Source: Prauserella alba
Lineage (GTDB): Bacteria > Actinomycetota > Actinomycetes > Mycobacteriales > Pseudonocardiaceae
DNA: 64,000 nucleotides
Assembly (NCBI RefSeq): GCF_024171735.1
Contig: NZ_JAMTCH010000003.1
Location: forward strand, 1 to 64,000
Direction of reading: 5' to 3'
Shown here one piece after another: positions 34,529 to 43,079 of the stretch. A model generated the notes under the pieces. The model was not told where the DNA came from. It saw only the letters and a program-made list of their open reading frames with translations, and ran no database searches. The position numbers and the translations under genes are program-made. Numbering within the stretch: position 1 is the stretch's first letter; every line of letters begins with the position of its first letter.

Positions 34529-34602
34529 CGCGGGGTGGAGCAGTTCGGTAGCTCGCTGGGCTCATAACCCAGAGGTCGCAGGTTCAAATCCTGTCCCCGC
34601 TA
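34529..34602 (+). tRNA. tRNA-fMet (anticodon CAT), copy 1
   Basis: A 74-base gene without an encoded CCA. The anticodon loop CTCATAA gives CAU. The three G-C pairs below it (GGG/CCC) and the mismatched C1/U72 end mark it as the initiator tRNA, identical in pattern to mycobacterial initiator tRNA. It is followed eight bases later by a long terminator hairpin. Confidence 0.97.
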
Positions 34603-34610
34603 CAGAGATC

Positions 34611-34651
34611 GAGAAACCCCTGCCTACGGAGTGCGTAGGCAGGGGTTTCTC
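34611..34651 (+). terminator. terminator of tRNA-fMet copy 1
   Basis: GAGAAACCCCTGCCTACG (34611-34628) pairs perfectly with 34634-34651, 18 bp with the loop GAGTG, followed by GTTGTTG. A second small hairpin (GTGGGGG/CCCCCAC at 34679-34697) follows. Confidence 0.9.
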
Positions 34652-34657
34652 GTTGTT

Positions 34658-35030
34658 GCTGTCTGTTTCGCTGTTGTTGTGGGGGTGCAGCCCCCACGCC
34701 CCAGCTCGGTGTCCTGTTCGATAGTGCGGCGTTCGACCGTGCGGCGGTTCCCGGGTGGCTGTCGGGGACGTGGAGCAGGGCGTGGGCCGGTTCGGACGCC
34801 CACCGGGCGGCGGGAGCGATTACCGGCCGTGTGACGAAGCCGTGGCCCGAGAACGGGCATCCGGAACGCCGGTCCGGCTGCCGTAACCGCACCGTGGCGC
34901 ACGCGGCCACCAGTGGGTCGAAGGAGGCACGGGGAAGAAATGCCCAGCGCACGCTGCCGACAGCGGGACGTGGCACGCAACCCTACCCCCGTGCGGAGAC
35001 GATCATGGCGACCTGTAGAGTTGTCCTCAC
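34658..35030. other. spacer between the two tRNA-fMet genes
   Basis: About 370 bases holding no convincing gene. Beyond the small hairpin at 34679-34697 I see only high-GC sequence with frames lacking domains. It may be a remnant left by the event that duplicated the tRNA gene. Confidence 0.5.
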
Positions 35031-35037
35031 ACAACGA

Positions 35038-35111
35038 CGCGGGGTGGAGCAGTTCGGTAGCTCGCTGGGCTCATAACCCAGAGGTCGCAGGTTCAAATCC
35101 TGTCCCCGCTA
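35038..35111 (+). tRNA. tRNA-fMet (anticodon CAT), copy 2
   Basis: Identical to copy 1 over all 74 bases and preceded by the same ACAACGA sequence, so the duplication extends beyond the gene. It also lacks an encoded CCA. A TAGAGT box at 35016-35021 is its likely -10 element. Confidence 0.97.
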
Positions 35112-35119
35112 CAGAGATC

Positions 35120-35160
35120 GAGAAACCCCTGTCTACGGAGTGCGTAGGCAGGGGTTTCTC
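35120..35160 (+). terminator. terminator of tRNA-fMet copy 2
   Basis: The same 18-bp hairpin as after copy 1, differing by one C-to-T change in the left arm (CTGTCTACG), which leaves a G-U pair. It confirms that the duplicated unit includes tRNA plus terminator. Confidence 0.88.
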
Positions 35161-35557
35161 GTTGCTTGTCGGTGTTCGCCGGCGATGGGCTCGGCTCGCG
35201 GGTTATCGGTTCCTTCGAAAGGGAACGGAAAGACTGCGCGAAGTCTCGGCGCCGTGCTCGGCAGGCTCACACGAGTGGCCGAATCGGAAAAGGCACGCCC
35301 TGTGCGGCGTTCACCAGCAGATCGATACACAACGCGTTCGAGTCGCTACGCAATGTGCCAGTACGGACGGTGAAGAGTTACGGCCGTGTGGGTGGCGTTT
35401 CCTCGTGGACCGGGTAGAGATAGGAGGAGCACGGGACACCCGGATGCGACGCGGTGTCACCGGATGAACACGATCCGCCATCTCGGGGATCGTGGATTGC
35501 GCCGTACGCCCCGTTTCCCGGCGGGTTTCATCTGGTGCTTGTGGACTGTCAGTAGCT
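35161..35557. other. intergenic stretch without recognisable gene
   Basis: About 400 bases between the second tRNA terminator and the PadR promoter region. Short frames on both strands have no domains or ribosome sites. No repeat or mobile-element end was seen. Confidence 0.5.
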
Positions 35558-35588
35558 CCATTGTGGACCTGTATCAGGGCCACAGTGG
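35558..35588. promoter_or_regulatory. imperfect inverted repeat upstream of the PadR gene
   Basis: CCATTGTGG (35558-35566) and CCACAGTGG (35580-35588) are inverted copies with one mismatch, and TGTGGAC recurs at 35540 and 35563. It is 33 bases before the padR start and could be its autoregulatory operator. Confidence 0.4.
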
Positions 35589-35620
35589 ACAGAAAGCGGC
35601 GGACGTGGCACTGTGGGGGC

Positions 35621-36121
35621 GTGTCCGATTTGAACGCAACAGCCGCAGCACTGCTTGGCCTGCTTCACGACGGCCCCGCGACCGGTGGCGAACTGGTCGC
35701 CGGAGCCGAGGAACGCTTCGGGGCGTTCTTCAGCGTCACGCGTAGCCAGGTCTACCGCGAACTCCCCGCGCTGAACGAAGCCGGTTACGTCCGTCTGGGC
35801 AAGCAGGGCCCGCGCTCCAGTCAGCAGTACGTGATCACCGCGGCGGGCAAGAAGGCCTTCAAGGCCTGGGTCGCCGCCGACTCCGCACCCGACCACCTGC
35901 GGTCGCCGCTCATCCTGCGCCTGGTGCACGCCAGGGTGCTCACGGCCAAACAGCGGCAGAACCTCTTCGACACCGCCAAGGCCGTCTACACCGAGCAGGC
36001 CGACGTCGCCAAGGCCGCGTCCAAGGCCGCAGAGGACCCCGTGACCAAGGCCGTCGCCGACTTCGATCTGGCGCACGCCAAGGCCGCACTCAAGCTCCTC
36101 GACACGGTCGTGGCGAACTGA
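35621..36121 (+). CDS. PadR-like winged-helix transcriptional regulator
   Basis: A 166-residue regulator. The N-terminal 85 residues are a PadR winged helix ([18 protein letters not shown], then [24 protein letters not shown]), and the C-terminal part is an Ala/Lys-rich helical region used for dimerisation. GTG 35621 gives the standard start; an upstream extension to 35492 is badly composed. PadR proteins respond to aromatic acids or drugs, but the ligand here is unknown and no regulated transporter is adjacent. An inverted repeat upstream suggests autoregulation. Confidence 0.85.
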   Translation: MSDLNATAAALLGLLHDGPATGGELVAGAEERFGAFFSVTRSQVYRELPALNEAGYVRLGKQGPRSSQQYVITAAGKKAFKAWVAADSAPDHLRSPLILRLVHARVLTAKQRQNLFDTAKAVYTEQADVAKAASKAAEDPVTKAVADFDLAHAKAALKLLDTVVAN

Positions 36122-36168
36122 TCACCCGGCGTCGCGCGGCCGCCTCAAGCGGCCGCGCGATTCGGGCG

Positions 36169-36174
36169 TAACCT
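36169..36174 (+). promoter_or_regulatory. -10 box of prfB promoter
   Basis: TAACCT lies eight bases before GTG 36183; it also overlaps and so disfavors a TTG start at 36174. Confidence 0.5.
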
Positions 36175-36182
36175 TGTCATTC

Positions 36183-37292
36183 GTGAGTGCTGAGTTCGAA
36201 GACGTCGTCAAGGGCCTCGATGGCAAACTGACGCAGGTCGAGTCCGTGATGGATATCGACGCGCTGCGCCAGGAGGTCGCCTCCCTCGAGGAGGAGGCGG
36301 CCCGCCCGGACCTGTGGGACGACCCCGCGGCCGCGCAGAAGGTGACCAGCCAGCTGTCGTACAAGCAGGCCGACCTGCGACGCGTCGGCGAACTGCGGCA
36401 GCGCCTCGACGACCTCGGTGTGCTCCACGAGCTCGCCCAGGCCGAGGGCGACCCCGCCAGCAAGAGCGAAGCCGAGGCCGAACTCGCGTCGCTCACCGAG
36501 GCGATCGACACGCTCGAAGTGCGCACGCTGCTGTCCGGCGAGTACGACCCGCGCAACGCCGTGGTCAACATCCGTGCCGAGGCAGGTGGCGTCGACGCCG
36601 CCGACTTCGCCGAGATGCTCATGCGCATGTACCTGCGGTGGGCCGAGCGGCACAACTACGCGACCGAGGTCTACGACATCTCCTACGCCGAGGAGGCGGG
36701 CATCAAGTCCGCCACGTTCAAGGTCGGCGCCTCGTACGCCTACGGCACGCTGTCGGTCGAGCAGGGCACTCACCGGCTCGTCCGCATCTCGCCGTTCGAC
36801 AACCAGAGCCGCCGCCAGACGTCGTTCGCCCACGTCGAGGTGCTGCCCGAGGTCGAAGAGGTCGACCACGTCGAGATCGCCGAGAAGGACCTGCGCATCG
36901 ACGTCTACCGCTCGTCCGGCCCCGGCGGGCAGAGCGTGAACACGACCGACTCGGCCGTGCGCATCACGCACCAGCCCACCGGCATCGTCGTGTCCTGCCA
37001 GAACGAGAAGTCGCAGCTGCAGAACAAGGTCGCCGCGATGAAGGTCCTGCAGGCCAAGCTGCTCCAGCGCAAGAAGGAGGAGGAGCAGGCCGAGATGGAC
37101 GCGCTCAAGGACGGCGGCTCCAGCTGGGGCAACCAGATGCGCTCGTACGTGCTGCACCCGTACCAGATGGTCAAGGACCTGCGCACCGAACACGAGTCCG
37201 GCAACCCGACTGCCGTGCTCGAGGGCGAGATCGACGCGTTCCTCGACGCCGGCATCCGGTGGCGTAAGCAACAGGAGACCGACGCCGCCTAG
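36183..37292 (+). CDS. prfB: peptide chain release factor 2
   Basis: A 369-residue RF2 that releases finished peptides at UGA and UAA. The stop-recognition motif SPF is present in [17 protein letters not shown] at about residues 202-218, and the catalytic GGQ is in [16 protein letters not shown] at about 247-252. The reading frame is uninterrupted, so the programmed +1 frameshift that controls RF2 in many bacteria is absent, as usual in actinobacteria. GTG 36183 is chosen from the TAACCT box. It is followed by ftsE, ftsX and smpB, the standard actinobacterial order. Confidence 0.97.
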   Translation: MSAEFEDVVKGLDGKLTQVESVMDIDALRQEVASLEEEAARPDLWDDPAAAQKVTSQLSYKQADLRRVGELRQRLDDLGVLHELAQAEGDPASKSEAEAELASLTEAIDTLEVRTLLSGEYDPRNAVVNIRAEAGGVDAADFAEMLMRMYLRWAERHNYATEVYDISYAEEAGIKSATFKVGASYAYGTLSVEQGTHRLVRISPFDNQSRRQTSFAHVEVLPEVEEVDHVEIAEKDLRIDVYRSSGPGGQSVNTTDSAVRITHQPTGIVVSCQNEKSQLQNKVAAMKVLQAKLLQRKKEEEQAEMDALKDGGSSWGNQMRSYVLHPYQMVKDLRTEHESGNPTAVLEGEIDAFLDAGIRWRKQQETDAA

Positions 37293-37377
37293 CCTCGACC
37301 AGGGCGCGCCGCGCCCGCGGGCCCGTCCGCTACGGCTCTCGAAGCCCGGGCAACCAGGCCTTAACGGAGTACACGGG

Positions 37378-37383
37378 TAGGAT
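37378..37383 (+). promoter_or_regulatory. -10 box of ftsE promoter
   Basis: TAGGAT lies eight bases before GTG 37392, consistent with a transcript starting at or next to the start codon. Confidence 0.5.
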
Positions 37384-37391
37384 GCCCAATC

Positions 37392-38081
37392 GTGATCCAG
37401 CTCGAATCCGTATCCAAGGCCTACAAGACCTCGACGCGTCCGGCACTGGACGACGTCACGGTCGACGTGGACAAGGGTGAGTTCGTCTTCCTCATCGGCC
37501 CGTCCGGGTCGGGGAAGTCGACGTTCCTGCGCCTGCTGTTGCGTGAGGAAGTGCCCAGCAAGGGCCGGGTGTCGGTGTCGAACTTCGACGTCGCCAAGAT
37601 GCCCCGGCGCAAGGTCCCCCGCTTGCGCCAGACCATCGGTTGCGTCTTCCAGGACTTCCGTCTGCTGAACAACAAGACGGTGTCCGAGAACGTCGCGTTC
37701 GCCCTCGAGGTCATCGGCAAGCCGAAGCACACCATCACCAAGGTCGTTCCCGAGGTGCTGGAGCTGGTCGGCCTCGACGGCAAGGCCGATCGCATGCCGC
37801 ACGAGCTCTCCGGTGGTGAGCAGCAGCGGGTCGCGATGGCGCGGGCGTTCGTCAACCGGCCGCTCGTGCTGCTCGCCGACGAGCCGACGGGCAACCTCGA
37901 CCCCGACACCAGCCAGGACATCATGTTGCTGCTGGAGCGGATCAACCGCACCGGCACAACCGTCCTGATGGCCACGCACGACCACTCGATCGTCGACTCC
38001 ATGCGCCGCCGCGTCGTGGAACTGGACCACGGCAAGGTCATCCGCGATGACCGGCGAGGCGTGTACGGCGTCGGTCGCTGA
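37392..38081 (+). CDS. ftsE: cell division ATP-binding protein FtsE
   Basis: A 229-residue ABC ATPase. Walker A GPSGSGKS is at about residues 36-43, the signature [15 protein letters not shown] at about 138-152 and Walker [13 protein letters not shown] just after, with the H-loop in MATHDH. With FtsX it forms a membrane complex that activates peptidoglycan hydrolases at the septum, through RipC-type enzymes in actinobacteria. GTG 37392 is preceded by TAGGAT. FtsX is encoded 128 bases downstream, a larger gap than the usual overlap. Confidence 0.97.
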   Translation: MIQLESVSKAYKTSTRPALDDVTVDVDKGEFVFLIGPSGSGKSTFLRLLLREEVPSKGRVSVSNFDVAKMPRRKVPRLRQTIGCVFQDFRLLNNKTVSENVAFALEVIGKPKHTITKVVPEVLELVGLDGKADRMPHELSGGEQQRVAMARAFVNRPLVLLADEPTGNLDPDTSQDIMLLLERINRTGTTVLMATHDHSIVDSMRRRVVELDHGKVIRDDRRGVYGVGR

Positions 38082-38209
38082 TCCCCCGCAGCGACCCGTC
38101 CGCCGAGGCGTCTCGGTCCGTTCGCCACGCCGAGTGGATGCCGCCGGTCCGGCCACCGGATACTCCCCGCCCCGTACCCGACCCCCGACCCCAAGGAACC
38201 GTGCCCTAG

Positions 38210-39109
38210 ATGCGCGCCAGCTTCGTCTTCAGCGAGGTCGTCACCGGCTTGCGCCGGAACGTCACGATGACCATCGCCATGATCCTGACCACCGCGATCT
38301 CACTCGGGATGTTCGGCGGTGGTCTGCTGCTCGTCCGCACGATCGACAAGATGCAGGCCAGCTACCTCGACGACGTCGAGGTCACGGTCTACCTCACGCA
38401 GGACATCAGTGCGAACGACCAGAACTGCACGGCCGAGCCCTGCTCGTCGATCCGCACGTCGCTCGAGAACAACCAGGCCGTCGAATCCGTCGTGTTCGAG
38501 GACCGCGACGAGGCCTACGAACGCTTCCAGCGGATCTTCGAGGGCCAGCCCGAGCTGGTCGAGCTCGCCCGCCCCGAATCGCTGCCCGCCTCCCTGCACG
38601 TCAAGCTGTTCGACCCCGAACGCAGCGAAGTGATCGTGCAGGAGTTCAGCAACCAGCCGGGTGTGGCGAACGTCGACGACCAGAACAAGTTCCTCGATCG
38701 CTTCTTCGACCTGCTGAACTCGGGTCGCGACGGCACGTTCATCGTGGCGGCGATCGCGGCGCTGGCCGCGGTGCTGCTGATCGCGAACACCATTCAAGTG
38801 TCGGCGTACACACGGCGCACCGAGGTCGGCATCATGCGGCTCGTCGGCGCCACACGCTGGTACACACAGCTACCGTTCCTGCTGGAAGCGGTGGTCGCAG
38901 GCGTCATCGGCGCGGTCCTCGGCGTCGCCGGCCTGGTCGGTGTCAAGTACATCGCGCTGGACCAGATCTTCGAAGCGACCGGCGGGGCCATTCCGAACAT
39001 CGAGATCATCGACATCCTGTTCCCCGTCGCGCCCGTGCTACTCGGTGTGTCGATCCTGATCTCCGCCATCACCGGTTACGTCACCCTGCGCGCATACGTC
39101 CGCACGTAG
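38210..39109 (+). CDS. ftsX: cell division protein FtsX
   Basis: A 299-residue permease-like protein with a cytoplasmic N-terminus, a first transmembrane helix at about 22-42, a large extracellular loop (about 45-170) and three further helices near 178-200, 222-245 and 262-290. The loop binds peptidoglycan hydrolases and carries two cysteines close together (NCTAEPC), probably a disulfide as in mycobacterial FtsX. Works with FtsE. ATG 38210 has AAGGAACC upstream. Confidence 0.96.
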   Translation: MRASFVFSEVVTGLRRNVTMTIAMILTTAISLGMFGGGLLLVRTIDKMQASYLDDVEVTVYLTQDISANDQNCTAEPCSSIRTSLENNQAVESVVFEDRDEAYERFQRIFEGQPELVELARPESLPASLHVKLFDPERSEVIVQEFSNQPGVANVDDQNKFLDRFFDLLNSGRDGTFIVAAIAALAAVLLIANTIQVSAYTRRTEVGIMRLVGATRWYTQLPFLLEAVVAGVIGAVLGVAGLVGVKYIALDQIFEATGGAIPNIEIIDILFPVAPVLLGVSILISAITGYVTLRAYVRT

Positions 39110-39239
39110 CGAATGTGACAGTCGAGGCCCTTCGCCGGGGTTCCCGTGGCGGCGGTGCCGGCAGGCGGGCGGTCGCAGCGGCGACTCGCCCGGTGGCGGC
39201 CTGCGCAATAGTCGTTGGGAGTCCCCGGTCGAGGGCGGA

Positions 39240-39245
39240 TAGAGT
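39240..39245 (+). promoter_or_regulatory. -10 box of leaderless promoter (smpB)
   Basis: TAGAGT ends six bases before ATG 39252. Confidence 0.5.
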
Positions 39246-39251
39246 CGAGTC

Positions 39252-39752
39252 ATGGTCAAGGAAGTCGGACGCAAGGTGATCGCGTCGAACCGTCGTGCCC
39301 GCCACGACTATTCGATCCTCGACACCTACGAGGCCGGTATCGCCCTTGCCGGCACGGAGGTGAAGAGCCTCCGTGCCGGCAAGGCGTCGCTGAGCGAGGC
39401 GTTCGCAACCGTCGACGACGGCGAGGTCTTCCTGCGCAACGTGCACATTCCGGAGTACGCCCAGGGCACGTGGACCAACCACATGCCGCGGCGCACCCGG
39501 AAACTGCTGCTGCACCGCAGGGAGATCCAGAAGCTGATCGGGAAGACGAAGGAGAGCGGCGTGAGCCTCGTGCCGCTGTCGCTCTACTTCAAGGACGGCA
39601 AGGTCAAGGTCGAGCTCGCGCTCGCGCGAGGCAAGAAGGCGCACGACAAGCGGCAGGACATCGCCAAACGGGACGCACAGCGCGAGATCTCCAAGGCGAT
39701 GGGCCGGGCGATCAAGGGCAAGCACAAGCAACAGCGTGCGGGACGCCGTTGA
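39252..39752 (+). CDS. smpB: tmRNA-binding protein SmpB
   Basis: A 166-residue RNA-binding protein that delivers tmRNA to stalled ribosomes. Family landmarks are the N-terminal [28 protein letters not shown], the GKASLSEAF segment and the basic C-terminal tail that reads the empty mRNA channel ([16 protein letters not shown]). Its partner ssrA is 5.4 kb downstream rather than adjacent. ATG 39252 is leaderless-like. The stop overlaps the next gene's TTG start by three bases. Confidence 0.97.
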   Translation: MVKEVGRKVIASNRRARHDYSILDTYEAGIALAGTEVKSLRAGKASLSEAFATVDDGEVFLRNVHIPEYAQGTWTNHMPRRTRKLLLHRREIQKLIGKTKESGVSLVPLSLYFKDGKVKVELALARGKKAHDKRQDIAKRDAQREISKAMGRAIKGKHKQQRAGRR

Positions 39753-40645
39753 CCGGCCCCGCAGCCGACGACGACGTCGCAGCCTGGGCTCGGGGGCTCG
39801 GGCTGGACGGTCTCGTCGACATCCACGTCCATTTCCTGCCCGAGCGTGTGCTCGCGAAGGTGTGGGCGTACTTCGACGGCGCGGAGCAGCACTACGGCAT
39901 GCCGTGGCCGGTGCACTACCGGCTGCCGGAAGGCGAGCGGCTCGCGGCGCTGCGGGCGATAGGGGTGCGGACGTTCGCACCGCTGGTGTATCCGCACAAG
40001 CCGGGCATGGCCGAGTGGCTGAACGGCTGGGCCCGCGAGTTCGCCGACCGGGAACCGGACGCTGTGCCGACGGCGACGTTCTTCCCCGAACCCGAGGCGG
40101 CGCGCTACGTCGAGGAGGCGCTGCGCTCGGGGGTGCGGTGCGTCAAGGTCCACGTGCAGGTCGGGGCGTTCGACCCGCGCGACGAGCACCTCGACGCGGT
40201 GTGGGGCATGCTCGCCGACGCCGGAGTTCCCGCCGTGGTGCACTGCGGGCACGGGCCGCTGCGGGGCGAGCACACCGGCCTCGACGTCTTCGCACGCGTG
40301 CTGGAACGGCATCCCGGGCTGGTCGCCGTGCTGGCGCACGCGGGCATGCCCGAGTACGACGCGGCGTTCGAGCTGGTACGACGGTTCCCGCGGGTGCATC
40401 TGGACACGACGATGGTGGGCGTGCCGTTCACGGAGAGTTTCATGCCCGTGCCCGACGACTGGCCCGCCCGGCTGGCCGGTATTGCGGACCGCGTGGTCCT
40501 CGGCACCGATTTCCCGAACATTCCCTACGACTACGCCACGCAGCTGCGTGCGATCGCGCAGTGGGCCGAGTCCGACGACCGGCTGGGGGAGCCGTTCCTC
40601 CGCGCGGTCCTTCACGACACCCCGGCCAAGCTGCTCGACGTGTGA
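39749..40645 (+). CDS. amidohydrolase family protein (metal-dependent hydrolase, ACMSD-like)
   Basis: A 298-residue TIM-barrel amidohydrolase. The metal-binding DIHVHFLP is near residue 21, a His in HCGHGPL comes mid-protein, HAGMPEYD follows and the conserved Asp is in LGTDFPN near 254, a set typical of the amidohydrolase_2 family that includes decarboxylases and lactonases. Substrate unknown. TTG 39749 overlaps the smpB stop (TTGA); no better start exists before the conserved part. Its last 34 bases overlap the end of the convergent acyltransferase gene. Confidence 0.85.
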   Translation: MTGPAADDDVAAWARGLGLDGLVDIHVHFLPERVLAKVWAYFDGAEQHYGMPWPVHYRLPEGERLAALRAIGVRTFAPLVYPHKPGMAEWLNGWAREFADREPDAVPTATFFPEPEAARYVEEALRSGVRCVKVHVQVGAFDPRDEHLDAVWGMLADAGVPAVVHCGHGPLRGEHTGLDVFARVLERHPGLVAVLAHAGMPEYDAAFELVRRFPRVHLDTTMVGVPFTESFMPVPDDWPARLAGIADRVVLGTDFPNIPYDYATQLRAIAQWAESDDRLGEPFLRAVLHDTPAKLLDV

Positions 40646-42201
40646 TCCGCCGGCGGCGTCCCCGGAGGGGCCGGCCGGTCGGGGAGCGCGTCCGCCCGGG
40701 AGGGGGACGGCTCGTCGGACGTGGCACGACGGCTCAGCGCGAATGCGCCGACCACGAGCGCAGCCCACAGTTCGGGGCCGTCGCCGAAGCCGCGGGCCGC
40801 GAGGCCGAGCAGACCGGTCGCACCGAGCAGCGCGGCGGTGACGAGCTGTGCCATCGGAGGTGCCGTCGGTGATCGCCCGGATACTGCTGCCGGGGTTGCC
40901 GCTGCTTGGGATGCCGCTGTCCGGGACGTCGGCTTCTGGGTTGTCGGCGCCCGGGTTGTCGGTGCGGCGGTTGTCGCTGCGGGGGAGGTCGCGGTGGGGG
41001 AGGTCGCGGTGGAGGTTCCTGTCTGCCTGGGCTCCGGAGTCCGGGGGAGTGCGGTCTCGAACCTGCCGGCGATCCGCACCAGCACGGTCAGCACTGCGGC
41101 GGACGCGGTGAGCCACGCCGGCAGCATCACGAGCCAGTCGGGCGTGCCGGGTTCCGGCGTCGTGTAGCCGAGGCCCACGACCGTCACACCCGCGACGACG
41201 ATCAGGGCGGGCATGTGCCAGAGGTAGATGCTCATGAAGCGCGGGCCCGCCCAGGACAGTGCCGCGGCGACGGGGCGCCGTGCGGCGAAGCGGGTCAGCT
41301 GCGGGCGTGCGGCCAGCACCAGCCCGACCTGTCCGACGGCGAGGCCGATGAGGGCCACGTTCGGCGGGCTCATGTTCGACACGGGAGCGCCGGGCATGCC
41401 GATCATGCTCGCCGCGTAGGGCCCGAACGCCACGAGCAGTGCCGTCGCCCCGAACCCGGCAGCGGACAGGGCGAGTGAGCGCAGCGGTGACAGTCGCGCG
41501 AGCGGGCCGTCGGCGTAGTGGAAACCCAGTTGAGCCGCCGCCAGCCACACGAACGCCGCGTTGGCGTACCCGGCCAGCGGGACGTCGCCGAACCGTGCGA
41601 TGTCGACGGCGGCCGCGGCGAGCGCCAGTGCGGGCACCACCGCGAACCCGAACCGGTGGTGCGCGGCCGCCATCAGGGGAGTGGCCACGACCGTCAGCAG
41701 GTACACGGCAAGGAACCACAACAGCTGTGCGGCGATCGCCCCCGCGACGGCGACGGGCTGGTCCGGCACGCCGAGGTCGCTCAGCACCGTGGGCACCACG
41801 AGCCACACGGCCAGCAGTGGCAGGACCGGCAGCAGCAGCCTGCGCAGCCGGCCTGCGAGCCACCCTCGGGTCGCAGCTGCCCGACGGGCTCGGGAATGAG
41901 CGTCGGCCCGGCAATGAGCGTCGGCGCGGAACTGCGCGTCGGCCCGGGAATGGGCACGGCGCAGCGAGATGAGGTTCGCGGCGCCCCCTGCGAAGAACAC
42001 GAGTGGCATGACCTGCGACAGCCAGGTCACGACCCACCAGCCGGGTGTCGCAAGGGCGTTGCCGGTGGTGAGCGTGCCGCCGGAGTAGCCGAGCACCGGC
42101 ATCGCCCAGTGCTGCGTGACGACGCCGACGACGGCGAGGGTGCGGATGAGGTCGAGGAAGCGGTCCCTGGTGTGCGGGGCGCCGGAAAGGCTCGTCGTCA
42201 T
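40612..42201 (-). CDS. acyltransferase 3 family membrane protein with in-frame repeats
   Basis: A 529-residue polytopic membrane protein of the acyltransferase-3 group, with the usual opening RDRFLDLIRTLAVVGVVTQHW (catalytic His near residue 31) and about ten helices. It should O-acylate a cell-surface glycan or lipid. Two low-complexity parts stand out: residues 83-107 in the first cytoplasmic loop are a hexapeptide repeat based on RADAHS, and residues about 395-460 are a Thr/Ala/Pro-rich linker before a final membrane segment. ATG 42201 excludes an unlikely leader. It converges with the amidohydrolase gene and overlaps its end. Confidence 0.8.
   Translation of the reverse strand: MTTSLSGAPHTRDRFLDLIRTLAVVGVVTQHWAMPVLGYSGGTLTTGNALATPGWWVVTWLSQVMPLVFFAGGAANLISLRRAHSRADAQFRADAHCRADAHSRARRAAATRGWLAGRLRRLLLPVLPLLAVWLVVPTVLSDLGVPDQPVAVAGAIAAQLLWFLAVYLLTVVATPLMAAAHHRFGFAVVPALALAAAAVDIARFGDVPLAGYANAAFVWLAAAQLGFHYADGPLARLSPLRSLALSAAGFGATALLVAFGPYAASMIGMPGAPVSNMSPPNVALIGLAVGQVGLVLAARPQLTRFAARRPVAAALSWAGPRFMSIYLWHMPALIVVAGVTVVGLGYTTPEPGTPDWLVMLPAWLTASAAVLTVLVRIAGRFETALPRTPEPRQTGTSTATSPTATSPAATTAAPTTRAPTTQKPTSRTAASQAAATPAAVSGRSPTAPPMAQLVTAALLGATGLLGLAARGFGDGPELWAALVVGAFALSRRATSDEPSPSRADALPDRPAPPGTPPADHTSSSLAGVS
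41881..41955 (-). repeat. 18-bp tandem repeat inside the acyltransferase gene
   Basis: About four units of 18 bases, each encoding RADAH-S/C or a variant (RADAQF), in frame. Length changes would keep the frame. No such repeat is part of the family core. Confidence 0.7.
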
Positions 42202-42340
42202 GGCTTTCAGCCTGGTCAGTGAGCCGCTCCGGCACAGCGGTGCGAGCCGCCGTCTTGCGCTACCGGTTTTCGCAGGTCTGTGGTGGGGCCAGCCCCACCG
42301 CGGACCAGACACCGCACAGCACCCGCGCCGGACGGCACCG

Positions 42341-42395
42341 TGCCCCCAGGGGCACTTTGGTTGCATTCAGCGCCACCAAAGTGCCCCTGGGGGCA
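42341..42395. repeat. long palindrome between acyltransferase and response-regulator genes
   Basis: TGCCCCCAGGGGCACTTTGG (42341-42360) is the exact reverse complement of 42376-42395; with one further pair the stem is 21 bp around a 13-base loop. It lies past the stop of the response-regulator gene on the minus strand and could terminate it. The stem looks like a dispersed intergenic palindrome rather than a simple T-tract terminator. Confidence 0.7.
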
Positions 42396-42414
42396 GGCTG
42401 TGCCTCCCTAGTGT

Positions 42415-43056
42415 TCAGCGTTCGAGGTAGGTCAGCACGGCGCGGACGCGGCGGTGCTCCTCGACGCTGCTGTCCAGGCCGAGCTTGGCGAAGATGTTGC
42501 CGATGTGCTTCTCGACCGCGCCGTGCGAGACCACCATGCGCGCGGCGATCGCGGAGTTGGACAGGCCCTGTGCCATCAGTTCGAGCACGTCGCCTTCGCG
42601 GCCGGTCAACGAGTCGAGGGGATTGTTGCGGCCGCGCGCCATGACCTGCGAGATCACCTCGGGGTCGATCGCGGTGCCACCTGCGGCGACGCGGCGTACG
42701 GCTTCGAGGAAGTCGGTGACGTCGGAGACGCGTTCCTTCAGTAGATAGCCGACCCCGCCCGCACCGCCGGACAGCAGTTCGATCGCGTAGGTCTCCTCGA
42801 CGTACTGCGACAGCACGAGCACCGGAAGACCTGGCGTGATCTCCCGTGCCCGCAGCGCGGCCCGCAGGCCCTCGTCGGTGAACGTGGGCGGCATGCGCAC
42901 GTCGACGATCGCCAGGTCGGGTTCGTGTTCGGAGATCGAGGCCAGCAGCTCCTCGCCGGAGCCGACCGCGGCCACCGTCTCGATGTCGTCGTCGGCCAGT
43001 AGCCGCTGCACACCGGCGCGCAGCAGTACGGCGTCCTCGGCGATGACCACGCGCAC
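42415..43056 (-). CDS. NarL/FixJ-family response regulator
   Basis: A 213-residue two-component regulator. The receiver domain has the acidic pair at residues 7-8, phospho-acceptor Asp52 (DLAIVDVRMPP) and the conserved Lys in YLLKERV; the LuxR-type helix-turn-helix is LTGREGDVLELMAQGLSNSAIAARM near 150-175. It is encoded directly after its histidine kinase. GTG 43056 gives the family start VRVVIAEDAVLLRAG with GGGGG upstream; GTG 43083 overlaps the kinase stop and is an alternative. Target genes are not evident. Confidence 0.92.
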   Translation of the reverse strand: MRVVIAEDAVLLRAGVQRLLADDDIETVAAVGSGEELLASISEHEPDLAIVDVRMPPTFTDEGLRAALRAREITPGLPVLVLSQYVEETYAIELLSGGAGGVGYLLKERVSDVTDFLEAVRRVAAGGTAIDPEVISQVMARGRNNPLDSLTGREGDVLELMAQGLSNSAIAARMVVSHGAVEKHIGNIFAKLGLDSSVEEHRRVRAVLTYLER

Positions 43057-43079
43057 GTCCAGACCCCCAGAGAGTTCGT

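Noticed and set aside
34237-34587. Minus-strand frame beginning MNLRPLGYEPSELPNCS
   Set aside because: It is the antisense reading of the initiator tRNA gene, a well-known spurious protein in databases.
33100-35170. Integrated mobile element with tRNA attachment site
   Set aside because: No integrase, transposase or truncated tRNA 3' end was found; the direct repeats are the complete duplicated tRNA unit.
36183-36280. Programmed frameshift in prfB
   Set aside because: No in-frame UGA near codon 25; the gene is a single open frame.
36177-38156. Minus-strand 659-codon frame over prfB and ftsE
   Set aside because: Antisense shadow; both underlying genes are certain.
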